64,000 bases of DNA from Campylobacterota bacterium (GTDB lineage: Bacteria > Babelota > Babeliae > Babelales > RVW-14), in NCBI GenBank assembly GCA_020633995.1, contig JACKCO010000004.1, positions 310,001 through 374,000 on the forward strand, read 5' to 3'. This document shows positions 1 to 9,285 of the stretch, one piece after another. A model generated the notes under the pieces. It did no database searches. It was not told the DNA's origin and saw nothing but the letters and a program-made list of their open reading frames with translations. Both the position numbers and the translations under genes were made by a program. Position 1 is the stretch's first letter, and each line of letters begins with the position of its first letter.

Positions 1-1271
1 AATTTGTCAGCAATGACTTTAGCAAAATCACTCTTAACAGCGTGATTGCTTTCTCTCATGCCATCGATGATGAGTTGTTTTTTCCCGTTAGGAAGTGTGT
101 TGATTAAAAAACACGTGTTGTTTGGGCTTCTTTTAACACTGATGCCGGTAAAAACTTCATCCCATATATGACTTTTTTCAGGGTATGCTTTTGTTGCTTT
201 GTCGATAAGATAAGCTGTTTGCATAATATCTTTTACGGCGGCAAAAATATAGTGATAAAGATAGGAGCTGTGCTCCTCATGGGGTTTCTGTCGTACCAAG
301 AACCACATGTTAATAGTTGGTTTTACATTGGTTTTTTTTGTAAAGGATGTAGCCAGTTCTGCAAATAAAGTATCCAATATATCTTTTTTGTACATGCCTT
401 TTGGATACTCTGTTGTATATTTACCCGTTGCAAGAAAATTACTTATTGCGGAATGAAAATTGGGGTCTATATCTAACGATTTTATTTTTTCAAAGTTTTC
501 TATATCAAAGCCCACGACACGATTATCTCTAAAATCAATGTAATAGTTATAAACTGTAGGTACATCGATGACATCAAAACTATGGCTTTTTTTAACTTCT
601 GGCTTTGCTAGCATTTCGTAAACAGAATTGTACCAGTTGAGGGTGAGCTTGTTACCAAACTGATTTTTAAAAATAGTAGTACGCTCAAAATCTTGCTCTA
701 CAGGCTCGATGAAGTTGAAACCTATATTTTCATACCCAAGAATTTCCAGGCCTTTTGCTAGCAAATATTGTTGTAAAAAATTGACTCCAGCACCAAATGA
801 CGTGTGTACTATAGTTTTCTGAGTTTTTGGGGGGAAATTGTTATTAAGCTGGGCAAGCTGTGTGAGTATTATTTTTATACGGTCAATATTTGTTAAGCTT
901 TCACAGGTACACCAATTAAATGTTACAGGCTCATTTTTTCCTGTTTTTGTTTGCGTGGTGATTATAGCGCCGTTATTATGTTTAAGCGTTAAAACACAGC
1001 TGTTTCTTTTGTGATGAGATTTTCGTTCGGTTTCACGTAAAGCCTCCTTGAGTACCTTCCATAATTCTTTTCTATGGTCCTGAGTCAGAGATATAAATTG
1101 ACTTTGATCAGCCAGCATAGCTGATGTGTCTTCAAGATCCGCGTTACATGCATCGGCGTCTGTGCGGTTAACAACCGGTTCATACGTGAAAGCGTCAGTT
1201 CCGGCAGCTTTGATGGTATAATTTTGTATGCTTAAAAAAATGAGTGTTGTGAGTAATAATTTTTTTTGCAT
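1..1271 (-). CDS. Secreted protein of unknown function, paralogue of the next gene (3' end outside window)
   Basis: The minus-strand frame is open from an ATG at 1271 to the window edge, about 423 codons with no stop. The N-terminus (MQKKLLLTTLIFLSI, then a polar stretch) looks like a signal peptide. It is clearly paralogous to the protein encoded just upstream. Both share W-C-[ST]-C followed by a SLTN/SLSN-like segment, an IVHT-[ST]-FG block, a GYxNI..IEP block and a KKSHSFD-[IV]-ID block, in the same order. The start lies one base after the upstream stop codon, so the two genes are almost certainly co-transcribed. The IVHT..FG-x-G...GYxNI..IEP arrangement faintly resembles a Rossmann-like fold, but I cannot assign an enzyme. 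Exported location is inferred. Confidence 0.75.
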   Translation of the reverse strand, partial: MQKKLLLTTLIFLSIQNYTIKAAGTDAFTYEPVVNRTDADACNADLEDTSAMLADQSQFISLTQDHRKELWKVLKEALRETERKSHHKRNSCVLTLKHNNGAIITTQTKTGKNEPVTFNWCTCESLTNIDRIKIILTQLAQLNNNFPPKTQKTIVHTSFGAGVNFLQQYLLAKGLEILGYENIGFNFIEPVEQDFERTTIFKNQFGNKLTLNWYNSVYEMLAKPEVKKSHSFDVIDVPTVYNYYIDFRDNRVVGFDIENFEKIKSLDIDPNFHSAISNFLATGKYTTEYPKGMYKKDILDTLFAELATSFTKKTNVKPTINMWFLVRQKPHEEHSSYLYHYIFAAVKDIMQTAYLIDKATKAYPEKSHIWDEVFTGISVKRSPNNTCFLINTLPNGKKQLIIDGMRESNHAVKSDFAKVIADK

Positions 1272-1272
1272 G

Positions 1273-3006
1273 TCAGATCTCACTAGCTAGTGTTTGCATA
1301 AGTCGCAGCATTTTGAGTTTGAGCAGCTGCAACATGTTAGTTAGTTGATTTATGGCTTGAGTTGCAAAATCTGCTGGAATTTCAAAATCAGGCAAGATTT
1401 TACTAAAGTCGTCGTAAAGTTCTTGAGTTGGATAAAAAGAGCCTTGCGAGTAATGAATTTTTTGGTTATTTGACTCAAAGACGATTGCGTTGTTTGATAT
1501 TTTATTCTGCTCAACCAAGTACGAATATTCTCCATAAATAGAGCGATGTAATTGAACAGAGAGCGTGGATTGTGGTTCATGTTTTTGTATAAATTTTTCA
1601 AATGTTTCTATAACAGATTGAGTCACCTGAGTTTGTGACTTGCTTTTATTGTTTATGAATGCTGTGCGTGTTAGTTTTTTTAGTTCTTCAAGTTGTGCTG
1701 CAGAAAGAAGAGTTGGTTCTGGTTCTTCTTCATCTTCTTCAGAAGGAATTTCAAAGAATAGGTCTTTGCCTGATAAGGTATTGTTGATTCTAGCATGTAT
1801 CAAATCATACCCATTTTGTTCATTAATAAGTGTAACGCAACAAAAAAGGTCATAAAGGGCACTAACTGTATCGCTTTTCGTATTCTCTTGATGTATTTGA
1901 AGAGTAGTTATGGTATCAAAAATGCGAGCAAAGCTTATTTTTTCATATTCACTTGTAAACAGTTTATTAAAATTTTCTTCGGTTAGATTTTTTAAGGTCT
2001 CATTGAATTTGTTATTTTTAGAAAGGCTTGATAGTGCATTAAGCACACGAGCCCTACTTGCAATCGCGTCTGCACTAGCGTCTTCGTCTGTAAGATTGTA
2101 TTCTGCTACGAGATAATTTTGGTTGGTACCATCACCTTCGAGTAGCTTGTAAATGTCTGCAGACTCTTCGTCATTAAGCTGTATATTTTCTGCTAGCTGT
2201 TGAATTGTTACGAGTTGTGACGGTGTATAGTTTTGCTCTATAGAACTTTCATAGTCTGTTGGGAGATCAATGATGTCAAAACTATGACTTTTTTTGGTGG
2301 TATCTTCAGCCTTAAGGCTGTAAACATCTGGGAAATGTATGAGCGTAACCTTCTTGTTTTCATCTGCTGAGAGTAGCGCTTGTATCTTGTCAGTGGGCGG
2401 TTGTGCGGGTTCAATCATCTGAATGGTAATGTTTTGGTAACCAAGTATTAACATACCCTTAATCAAAAGGTACAGTTGCGCGCCTTGCCCCGGCCCAAAG
2501 GTAGTATGGACAATAGCAGGTGTTGAGTCGGGTGGGAATGTTGTGTTGAGTGCGTTAAGTTGTTTGAGCGTTGTTTCAACGCGCATAACGTTTGAAAGAC
2601 TAGGGCAACTGCACCAAGCTATCCCGTTATTTGCCGGTTCGTTCGGAAGCTGGATGTTAATACGCGTTAGGTATCTGTTAGGATTATTATAGTCAAAGTG
2701 TTCATCTGTATCAGTAAAGTCGTCATGTGTGGGAATAAAGGTATAGGGTTGCTTAAAAATTTCTTTTAAAAATGTCCAAAATTTTTGTTGTCGATCTTGA
2801 CTAAGCGATGTGTTGCTGATTATTTTAGCGATTTGAGTAAGTTCGTATGCGCGTGCCGTATAGTTTGCTTCATAGGTAAAGGATTTCTTATCCAAGTCAA
2901 TTGCTGGATCAAAGGTTATGGTGCAAAGCAAGCTTTGTCCCAGTCCAATCAAGACGAGAGCTAATAATGTGTAGCGAGATAGTGAGTGTCCCCTAGTATT
3001 TTTCAT
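1273..3006 (-). CDS. Secreted protein of unknown function with C-terminal LKLKM helix
   Basis: 577 aa with an N-terminal signal peptide (hydrophobic LLALVLIGLGQSLLC after KNTRGHSLSRY). The middle carries WCSC, IVHTTFG and KKSHSFDIID blocks shared with the downstream tandem paralogue. A Glu/Asp run (EEDEEEPEP) lies near residue 425. The C-terminus ends in a short amphipathic helix with core LQLLKLKMLRLM. This matches the ends of the two secreted proteins at 57264-57992 and 58005-58718 and an internal segment of the 925-aa protein at 54478-57255. No family is recognised. It is probably exported and host-interacting. The first gene of a two-gene unit, with a 1-base gap to the next. Confidence 0.8.
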   Translation of the reverse strand: MKNTRGHSLSRYTLLALVLIGLGQSLLCTITFDPAIDLDKKSFTYEANYTARAYELTQIAKIISNTSLSQDRQQKFWTFLKEIFKQPYTFIPTHDDFTDTDEHFDYNNPNRYLTRINIQLPNEPANNGIAWCSCPSLSNVMRVETTLKQLNALNTTFPPDSTPAIVHTTFGPGQGAQLYLLIKGMLILGYQNITIQMIEPAQPPTDKIQALLSADENKKVTLIHFPDVYSLKAEDTTKKSHSFDIIDLPTDYESSIEQNYTPSQLVTIQQLAENIQLNDEESADIYKLLEGDGTNQNYLVAEYNLTDEDASADAIASRARVLNALSSLSKNNKFNETLKNLTEENFNKLFTSEYEKISFARIFDTITTLQIHQENTKSDTVSALYDLFCCVTLINEQNGYDLIHARINNTLSGKDLFFEIPSEEDEEEPEPTLLSAAQLEELKKLTRTAFINNKSKSQTQVTQSVIETFEKFIQKHEPQSTLSVQLHRSIYGEYSYLVEQNKISNNAIVFESNNQKIHYSQGSFYPTQELYDDFSKILPDFEIPADFATQAINQLTNMLQLLKLKMLRLMQTLASEI

Positions 3007-3096
3007 GCCCCGTACCCTGAATAATATTTTTCCAAATATAAATATGTTGCATAGTATTATTGTATACCAGGTAGCTTTTGCATTGCAATAGTATTT

Positions 3097-3121
3097 ACAA
3101 CTGGCCTATTGGGCCAGTTGT
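3097..3121. promoter_or_regulatory. 10-bp perfect inverted repeat in divergent intergenic region
   Basis: ACAACTGGCC and GGCCAGTTGT form a perfect 10-bp stem around a 5-base loop, between the divergently oriented genes starting at 3006 (minus) and 3336 (plus). There is no T-run on either side, so an operator is as likely as a structural element. The role is not established. Confidence 0.4.
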
Positions 3122-3258
3122 GGGTAGTGCATGAAAAAAGCCTAAGTTACGCAAGGAAACGTTGATTTGGGCGCAGGATAGCAGCTTTATACACTTTTTA
3201 GCTTGTCTATTTACTTCTCCTGACCGAGTGGGTATAACAGGTGTAGGCTATGGTAATA

Positions 3259-3285
3259 AAATCCCCAATTTGGGGATTATTTTTA
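3259..3285 (+). terminator. GC-stem hairpin followed by T-tract in leader of the TPR-like gene
   Basis: AATCCCC and GGGGATT pair around a short A/T loop and are followed by TATTTTTAT, giving an intrinsic-terminator shape. It sits about 50 bases upstream of the start at 3336 with no plus-strand gene before it. It may therefore be an attenuator, or the end of an unseen short transcript. Confidence 0.35.
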
Positions 3286-3335
3286 TAGTGCTTGAATGCC
3301 CAAAAAGGGCTTACATAGGGAGAAAGGAAGCGGTT

Positions 3336-3896
3336 ATGAGTAGTAATGCCAAGCAGGGGGGCGAAAGGACCAGCGTCGCCTGGTTTGCGTTGTCAAATTT
3401 GATAGCACGTAAGGAGAAGGAAAAGGCGCTCAACGTCTTTCGGTTGCTGGCACATTCTTTTGATGATCGTGCTTATACGCTGCAGATAGAAGGTGATATC
3501 TTGTGGCATCTTGATGACTATGACCAGTCGATTGAACGGTACAAAAAAGCTGCATTTTTGTACCAAAAGGAAAAACGCTTGATCAACGCGATTGCAATCT
3601 ACGAACATATGCTCAGTATGAATGAACATAACGACGAAATTCTGGCTCAATTGATTTATTTTTACCTACTTGCTGATTTGCAGGATAAGTTTGAACAACG
3701 TTTTGAGCTGCTAGCCCAGCGCCAGAGTAAGCATCAGTTTGATGAACAAGTGTTGCTAAAGTTTGCAAAGCTAATAGCCGAAACGCTCAACACCCCAGAG
3801 CGGGAGCAAACGCGTGCTTGGGCAATACAAACGATGAAAAAAGTGTGTCAACACCATGCACCCGATTTGATGCAACATTTTTTACAAAATCATTGA
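3336..3896 (+). CDS. Small TPR-like helical repeat protein
   Basis: 186 aa from the ATG at 3336, chosen because AGAAAGGAAG lies just upstream. The frame is open a further 58 codons 5' but runs through the leader hairpin. Residues about 30-120 form TPR-like helical pairs (ALNVFRLLAHSF, a YDQSIERYKKAAFLYQKEKR stretch, then INAIAIYEHML). This suggests a scaffold that binds other proteins. No signal peptide is seen, so it is probably cytoplasmic. The 3' end overlaps the 3' end of dnaE by 15 bp in convergent orientation. The family assignment rests only on the repeat pattern. Confidence 0.6.
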   Translation: MSSNAKQGGERTSVAWFALSNLIARKEKEKALNVFRLLAHSFDDRAYTLQIEGDILWHLDDYDQSIERYKKAAFLYQKEKRLINAIAIYEHMLSMNEHNDEILAQLIYFYLLADLQDKFEQRFELLAQRQSKHQFDEQVLLKFAKLIAETLNTPEREQTRAWAIQTMKKVCQHHAPDLMQHFLQNH

Positions 3897-6800
3897 GATA
3901 GCAATGCCCTCTTGTTCAAGCTCCTTGAGTTGATCAATCGAGTAAGATATCTTTTTCTGCGCATGGAGAGCGAGCAAGTTCTCGTTTTCATGAAAGCGCA
4001 ATGTTAAAGGACTGCCGCTACCTTGCTGCTGGCAGAGTGCTTTGATTTTTTCAAGCGTGCGCTGCGATGGTTGTCTGGGTAGTGTTAATGTAACATGCTG
4101 CTTTGTGTTTTGTTCATCGAGTAAGCTGTCAATGGGTATGAGCTCTTGCGCCTTAATTTTACACTTGTTTTGTGCGGTAATATCTAAGTTGCCCTTGATG
4201 ACAAAAACGTTGTGCTCATCCAGGAGCTGCTCAACTTTGGCAAACAAAGAAGGGAAAATAATAATTTCGGCATGCCCAGAAAAATCTTCACATTGCATGA
4301 AGGCCATGCGGTCGCCTTTTTTGGTGGTTATGACTTTATGACTTTGTGCAAGCCCACAACAGGTTACCGTTGGTTCACGCAGTGAGGTGATGTTTTCAAG
4401 GAGTTCAAGCGTCTTTGCAAATGGTGTGTGCTCAAGCCATTTAACAACGGGATAACTTTTGAGAGGATGTGAGCTGAGGTAAAAGCCAACAACTTCTTTT
4501 TCTTTTTCCAGTTTTTCTTTGTCTGGAAAGTCATCGAGCAACGCAAATGTGTAGCGCTGGCCTTGTTCGTTTTCATGGACTTGTACACCGCCACCAAACA
4601 GTCCCATTTGCCCTGTTTCGGCAGCCTTTTTGTACTCTTGTGCCATGTTGATAATTTTATCAAGCTCTGCAATTTTTTGTGCTCGATTGCCAGGTAGGCT
4701 GTCAAAAGCTCCAGCGTAAATAAGGCTTTCAAGCACGCGTTTATTGGCAACGCGCAGGTCTATGCGTTTACAAAAATCAAGCATGTCAGCAAATGGTTTT
4801 TTGCCTCGTTCGGTGATAAGGTTTTCAAGGGCTGCATGCCCAACATTTTTAATTCCCTCAAGCCCAAACCGCACACCATCTTTGCTGGCAGTAAACGACA
4901 TTTCAGATTCTGCAATTGATGGTGGTAGCACAGTAATGTGCATGTCACTCATTTCTTGTAGATAGTTGGTCATTTGGTCTGGATTGTGTGTTTCAAAGGA
5001 TATCAGAGCTGCCATAAACTCGTGGGGGTAGTTTGCTTTTAAGTACGCCGTGTGGTAGGCAATAAGCGCATATGCTGTTGAGTGTGACTTATTAAAACCG
5101 TACCCGGCAAAATAAGCCATCAGGTCAAAAAGTTCTGCTGCTTTTTTTTCGTCAAAGCCTTTTTCTTTTGCCCCAGCAACAAATTTTTCTTTTTGCTCTG
5201 CCATTACTTCGGCTTTTTTCTTACCCATGGCACGACGTAAAATGTCAGCAGCACCTAGACTGTACCCTGCAATGGCTCCAGCGATTTTCATAACCTGTTC
5301 TTGGTAAACGATAACGCCATACGTTTCTTTCAAAATAGGCTCAAGCTCAGGGAACATGTACACAATTTCTTTTTTACCATGACGACGATCAATAAAGTCG
5401 TCCACCATGCCAGATCCTAATGGTCCCGGCCGGTAGAGTGCGTTGACGGCGATCAGGTCTTCAAACTTGTCTGGTTGCAGGCGACAGAGCACATCTTGAA
5501 TCCCACTGGATTCAAATTGGAATACGCCCTTCGTTTGTCCTTTGCACAGAAGTTCAAATGTCTTAGGGTCATCCAGGGTAAGCTGATCAAGATCAATAGT
5601 AACGCCATGATTTTGTTTGATTGCTTTGAGTGCATAGTCAATGACGGTTAAGTTTTTTAGCCCCAAAAAGTCCATCTTTAAAAAGCCAATAGCCTCAAGT
5701 TCAGTCATCGCATACTGAGCAACAAGGTCATGGGTTTTGGGTGGAATGTAAAGGGGCAGGCAACCAGCCAACGGCTCAGGCGAAATAACCAGTCCGGCAG
5801 CGTGCTTTGACGCATGGCGTGTGACACCCTCAAGTTTAAAACAGATGTCAATGAGACGCCCAATTTCAGGGTTGCTTTCAATCAAGCTTTTAAGGCGGGG
5901 CTCTTGTTCGATGGCTTCTTTGATTGTTATTTTGAGCTGGTCAGGAACAAGGTCGGTAATTGCGTTTGAATCTTGAAAAGGAAAGCCAAGGACGCGGGCA
6001 ACGTCTTTGATCACGCCCTTTGCCATCATGGTACCAAACGTGATGATTTGACAGACGCAGTCATGACCGTATTTGTCTTTAACGTAGTTAATCACTTCTT
6101 CGCGTCGGTTTATGCAAAAATCGATATCAAAGTCAGGCATGCTGACACGCTCAGGGTTAAGAAAGCGTTCAAAGAGTAAGTTATATTTGATAGGGTCGAC
6201 GTTAGTGATTTGCATTGCCCATGCAACGAGCGACCCGGCACCAGAACCGCGCCCAGGGCCCACAGAAATATTTTGTTGTTTTGCCCACTGAATAAAATCA
6301 CTAACAACCAGAAAGTAGCCAACAAAACCCATCTTAATGAGCAGATCCATTTCAAGCTTAAGTCGCGTGTCGTATACTTCGTGTTTGTCAGCAGGAATAA
6401 GATTGCCATTTTTTAGGCGTTGCAGTCCGTCCTGGCATTGCCTGGTAAAAAAGCTTTCTTCGTTATAGCCTTCAGGTACAGGAAACGCAGGAAAAAAAAG
6501 TTTGCCAAATTCGAACTCAAACTCACACATGTCTGCGATTTTTCCTGTATTCCAAATCAGATCTTCTCGTTCAGGAAAAGCGTTAAGCATTTCTTGTGTG
6601 CTGCGCACATACGCCTGACATTCACCAAAACTGTAGCGGTCAGGGTCGGACAAAAGTCCTTTGGTTTGTACTGACAGGAGTACTTCGTGAGCTTCTTTGT
6701 CATCATGGCATAGATAGTGCGCATCCGATGTTGCAATACAGTTGATGTTATTTTTTGCACTGTATTCAAACAAGAGTTTGTTCGCAAGTGCTTGTTTTTC

Positions 6801-7334
6801 AAATGTTACAGGTTGCAACTCAAAATAAAAACGATCACGGCCAAATACGTCTACAAACCACTCTATGCGAGATTGTGCCTCATCATAATTTTCTTCTTGC
6901 AGCAGTGACGGTATATGTCCCCCCACACAGGCAGTGGTACTGATCAAGCCTTCGCTGTATTTTTCAAGCATTGCATAGTCAATACGGGGCTTAAAGTAGT
7001 ACCCCTGTTCATACGACATTGCCATGAGCTTGCACAAGTTTTGATAGCCAACACGATTCTGGACAATCAAGATGAGGTGAAAATACTTATTTTTTGCATC
7101 TTTGATAGTAATGTCTGGGCAAAAGTACATTTCAGCACCAAGAACAGCCTTAAGGCCTTCTTTTTTTGCCAGTTGAAAAAATTTAACGGCACCAAAAATA
7201 TTGCCATGATCTGAAATGCCAACGGCCTTCCATTCTTGTGTTTTTGCATGTCTGACAAGGTCGGGAACTTTGATCATACCGTCAAGAAGTGAATATTCAG
7301 TATGAAGATGAAGGTGGGTAAAGTGTTTGCTCAT
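3882..7334 (-). CDS. dnaE: DNA polymerase III alpha subunit
   Basis: 1150 aa, close to the usual DnaE length of about 1160. An N-terminal PHP domain (HLHTEYSLLDG at 9-19, SDHGN at 41-45, SDAH near 203-206) is followed by the palm and fingers domains. GRGSGAGS is at 361-368. The catalytic Asp pair lies in PDFDIDF at 400-406, and the third Asp is expected in the KMDFLGL segment. ALYRPGPLGSGM is also typical. The C-terminal part holds the helix-hairpin-helix and OB-fold regions that bind DNA and the clamp. It is the replicative polymerase, cytoplasmic. It reads toward the TPR-like gene and overlaps it by 15 bp. Confidence 0.98.
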   Translation of the reverse strand: MSKHFTHLHLHTEYSLLDGMIKVPDLVRHAKTQEWKAVGISDHGNIFGAVKFFQLAKKEGLKAVLGAEMYFCPDITIKDAKNKYFHLILIVQNRVGYQNLCKLMAMSYEQGYYFKPRIDYAMLEKYSEGLISTTACVGGHIPSLLQEENYDEAQSRIEWFVDVFGRDRFYFELQPVTFEKQALANKLLFEYSAKNNINCIATSDAHYLCHDDKEAHEVLLSVQTKGLLSDPDRYSFGECQAYVRSTQEMLNAFPEREDLIWNTGKIADMCEFEFEFGKLFFPAFPVPEGYNEESFFTRQCQDGLQRLKNGNLIPADKHEVYDTRLKLEMDLLIKMGFVGYFLVVSDFIQWAKQQNISVGPGRGSGAGSLVAWAMQITNVDPIKYNLLFERFLNPERVSMPDFDIDFCINRREEVINYVKDKYGHDCVCQIITFGTMMAKGVIKDVARVLGFPFQDSNAITDLVPDQLKITIKEAIEQEPRLKSLIESNPEIGRLIDICFKLEGVTRHASKHAAGLVISPEPLAGCLPLYIPPKTHDLVAQYAMTELEAIGFLKMDFLGLKNLTVIDYALKAIKQNHGVTIDLDQLTLDDPKTFELLCKGQTKGVFQFESSGIQDVLCRLQPDKFEDLIAVNALYRPGPLGSGMVDDFIDRRHGKKEIVYMFPELEPILKETYGVIVYQEQVMKIAGAIAGYSLGAADILRRAMGKKKAEVMAEQKEKFVAGAKEKGFDEKKAAELFDLMAYFAGYGFNKSHSTAYALIAYHTAYLKANYPHEFMAALISFETHNPDQMTNYLQEMSDMHITVLPPSIAESEMSFTASKDGVRFGLEGIKNVGHAALENLITERGKKPFADMLDFCKRIDLRVANKRVLESLIYAGAFDSLPGNRAQKIAELDKIINMAQEYKKAAETGQMGLFGGGVQVHENEQGQRYTFALLDDFPDKEKLEKEKEVVGFYLSSHPLKSYPVVKWLEHTPFAKTLELLENITSLREPTVTCCGLAQSHKVITTKKGDRMAFMQCEDFSGHAEIIIFPSLFAKVEQLLDEHNVFVIKGNLDITAQNKCKIKAQELIPIDSLLDEQNTKQHVTLTLPRQPSQRTLEKIKALCQQQGSGSPLTLRFHENENLLALHAQKKISYSIDQLKELEQEGIAISMIL

Positions 7335-7492
7335 GATTTCTTATTTTTTTCTTTGGTGCCCTGTGCTTGGGTAGGCTAAACTGTCTTCCTGCCATTAACA
7401 AGCTCGCAGTATAGTCCAACTTTGCCTAAAAGTTGAGTGCGACGGAAAAGATCCCTTATTTTAAGGACAAAAGGAAAAATAAAAAAGACGCT

Positions 7493-7520
7493 TTGCAAGA
7501 GATTGAACTCAGGCTATACT
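7493..7520 (+). promoter_or_regulatory. Putative sigma70-type promoter for the CaCA exchanger
   Basis: TTGCAA (7493-7498) and TATACT (7515-7520) are separated by 16 bases and lie about 78 bases upstream of the ATG at 7598. This is a pattern match only. Confidence 0.4.
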
Positions 7521-7597
7521 TAACAGCTCGTGGGTTAGGTTATCAAGACGATGCATGAAAATGTTTTAAATTAAGCCTTTTTACAGGAAAGTGCCAT

Positions 7598-8584
7598 ATG
7601 GATTTTGCGCTGGCTACGCACCTAGTTTGCGTAGCGGGGGGATTGGGAGTTCTTTGGTGGTCTGGAGATCTAGTAGTTCATTACTCAGTGGAAGTTGCTA
7701 AGGCCTTTGGCCTGACGACATTTTTCTTGGGCTTTATTGTCCTTGCAATGGCAGCAGACGTTCCTGAACTTGCTGTTGCGCTGACTTCCGCGTTTCAGGG
7801 GGTCAGTGAAGTTTCTGCGGGCAACTTGATAGGTGCTAATTTTACCGACATTGCCTTGGTCATCGGCTTGACGCTTTTGCTTGCCGGTCGGGGCATTTCC
7901 GTGTCAGAGTCTGACCGCCGTAAATTGTTGCTTATGCTTTCTCTTACCGCTTTCGTTCTCATGATTGGTTTCCTCGTACAACCACTCACGCGAGTGCATG
8001 GTGCTATGCTGATTGGTGTCTACGTAGGCCTTATGGGATGGATGTGGAAAAATCGACATGAACACGACATGCTTGACGAGGAAGTAACAAGCATTACACA
8101 CGATGTTGAGCAGCATCCTGATACATTTTTAAAATCACGCTGGGGGCTTGTACTCAAATTAGTTGCAAGTCTCGGTCTTGTGATGGGTGTTTCAGAAATT
8201 ATTGTTTACTCAACCACTGAGGTAGCAAGTTTGCTTATGTTGCCGCTTGAGACAATAGGGTCAACCATTCTTGCCATTGGAACATCACTGCCAGAGCTTT
8301 CATTGAGTCTTAGTGCGCTGCGCCGCAAAGAATATAGCCTGGCAATAGGGCCAACGCTTGGTACCGTATTTGAACAAGGCACACTCATTATGGGCCTACT
8401 AGCCTTATTTTCAGGCAAACCAGTAAATCTGGCTGGCCTTCATGCGCAGTTTTTCTTCATGCTTGCGGCCGTCGTTGTGATGTGTATTGCACTGCTGCGT
8501 GATAGTAAAGTTCCTCGTCAAACAGGTTTTGCGCTTATCAGTCTGTTTGTGCTGTACTTTGCGTATCACATTAATATGGCATAA
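7598..8584 (+). CDS. CaCA-family (YrbG-like) sodium/calcium exchanger, divergent
   Basis: 328 aa of mostly hydrophobic sequence with two alpha-repeat halves, as in Ca2+/cation antiporters. Alpha-1 reads ADVPELAVAL then GNLIGANFTDIAL. Alpha-2 reads AIGTSLPELSLSL then GPTLGTVFEQGTL. The ion-coordinating Glu of each PEL motif is kept. The usual GN-x-x-GSN element is altered in alpha-1 and lost in alpha-2, so ion specificity is uncertain. An inner-membrane antiporter is expected. The ATG at 7598 follows AGGAAAG. A terminator hairpin lies just downstream, so it looks monocistronic. Confidence 0.85.
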   Translation: MDFALATHLVCVAGGLGVLWWSGDLVVHYSVEVAKAFGLTTFFLGFIVLAMAADVPELAVALTSAFQGVSEVSAGNLIGANFTDIALVIGLTLLLAGRGISVSESDRRKLLLMLSLTAFVLMIGFLVQPLTRVHGAMLIGVYVGLMGWMWKNRHEHDMLDEEVTSITHDVEQHPDTFLKSRWGLVLKLVASLGLVMGVSEIIVYSTTEVASLLMLPLETIGSTILAIGTSLPELSLSLSALRRKEYSLAIGPTLGTVFEQGTLIMGLLALFSGKPVNLAGLHAQFFFMLAAVVVMCIALLRDSKVPRQTGFALISLFVLYFAYHINMA

Positions 8585-8610
8585 GATATATCAAAGCTTA
8601 TCAAATTTTT

Positions 8611-8666
8611 TGAGAGATTCCCGATGGGCACTCACGAAAGTAGCCGTCGGAAATCTCTTTTTTTTA
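8611..8666 (+). terminator. Rho-independent terminator after the CaCA exchanger
   Basis: AGAGATTCCCGAT pairs imperfectly with GTCGGAAATCTCT, followed by a run of Ts. It starts about 30 bases after the stop codon. The stem resembles the GATTCCCGAT palindromic repeats seen elsewhere in the window, so a repeat may have been co-opted. Confidence 0.8.
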
Positions 8667-8739
8667 CTCTATCTTTCTTGCTTAGAGGAAGAGTGAAATT
8701 TCTGTAGGAACCGTTTTTTTGTCTGTTGCCGCGATTGAA

Positions 8740-9030
8740 TTATTCAACCTGTAGTACGTCTGAGCTGATGCAAATCCCCCCGTACTTATTGATGAGTGGG
8801 ATTGCAAGCGAGGTTAATTTTTCAGCTCCTTGAGCAGAACAAATAACCATGATGTAGCTATTTTCACATGTTTCATCAAGGCCTTGTCCATCATGAACCC
8901 CGCTTTCGCCTCGGCCGTTAACGCCATTAATGATTGTGTAGCCAGGCAGGGCGAGCTGTTCGATAAGCATGATAACGTAAGGAAGTTGGACAGCTTCTAC
9001 AATGATTTCTATTTTCTTCATAGCATTCAT
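8740..9030 (-). CDS. SbtB-like PII signalling protein, second copy
   Basis: 96 aa with a PII-like ferredoxin fold: KKIEIIVEAVQLPYV, then GYTIINGVNGRG at the T-loop base, and C-terminal GGICISSDV. It is paralogous to the 95-aa protein at 9286-9573, and both lie downstream of an SbtA-type transporter. Known SbtB proteins bind adenyl nucleotides and gate bicarbonate uptake by SbtA. The C-terminal Cys-containing loop of cyanobacterial SbtB is absent here, so redox control through it is not expected. The gene is separated from the first copy by 255 bp that contains a possible promoter element of its own. ATG 9030 is kept; an alternative is the Met four residues in. Confidence 0.8.
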   Translation of the reverse strand: MNAMKKIEIIVEAVQLPYVIMLIEQLALPGYTIINGVNGRGESGVHDGQGLDETCENSYIMVICSAQGAEKLTSLAIPLINKYGGICISSDVLQVE

Positions 9031-9155
9031 AAAAAAGGCCCCCAGGGGTTATGAAATGACTTTATCTGCTGTCATAGCAATGCCCATGGTAAGATTGCTA
9101 CTCATAATTCCTTCTCAGTCTTATGTAGCTTATGATTGTTTGTCTATGGGTGAAG

Positions 9156-9230
9156 CATAAAAAAATTGAGTACAAAAAAGCGATATTTTTTTAAAAGAGA
9201 TCTGATTTATAGGGGGAAAGATTGCAATTT
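9156..9230 (-). repeat. Element shared with the sbtA upstream region (copy 2 at 10613-10680)
   Basis: The two segments share CATAAA.., ACAAAAAAGCGA-[GT]-A followed by a T-run, then ATTTATAG and GAAAGAT-[CT]-GCAA in the same order. One lies upstream of sbtA, the other upstream of the second sbtB-like gene. This suggests duplicated promoter or operator DNA that could co-regulate both. The copy near sbtA overlaps the 3' end of the gene at 10660. Confidence 0.45.
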
Positions 9231-9285
9231 TTTTGCGTGCCTACTGCTGGGATTTTTTTTAATTCGGAGTTAACTTTTAGGATAG

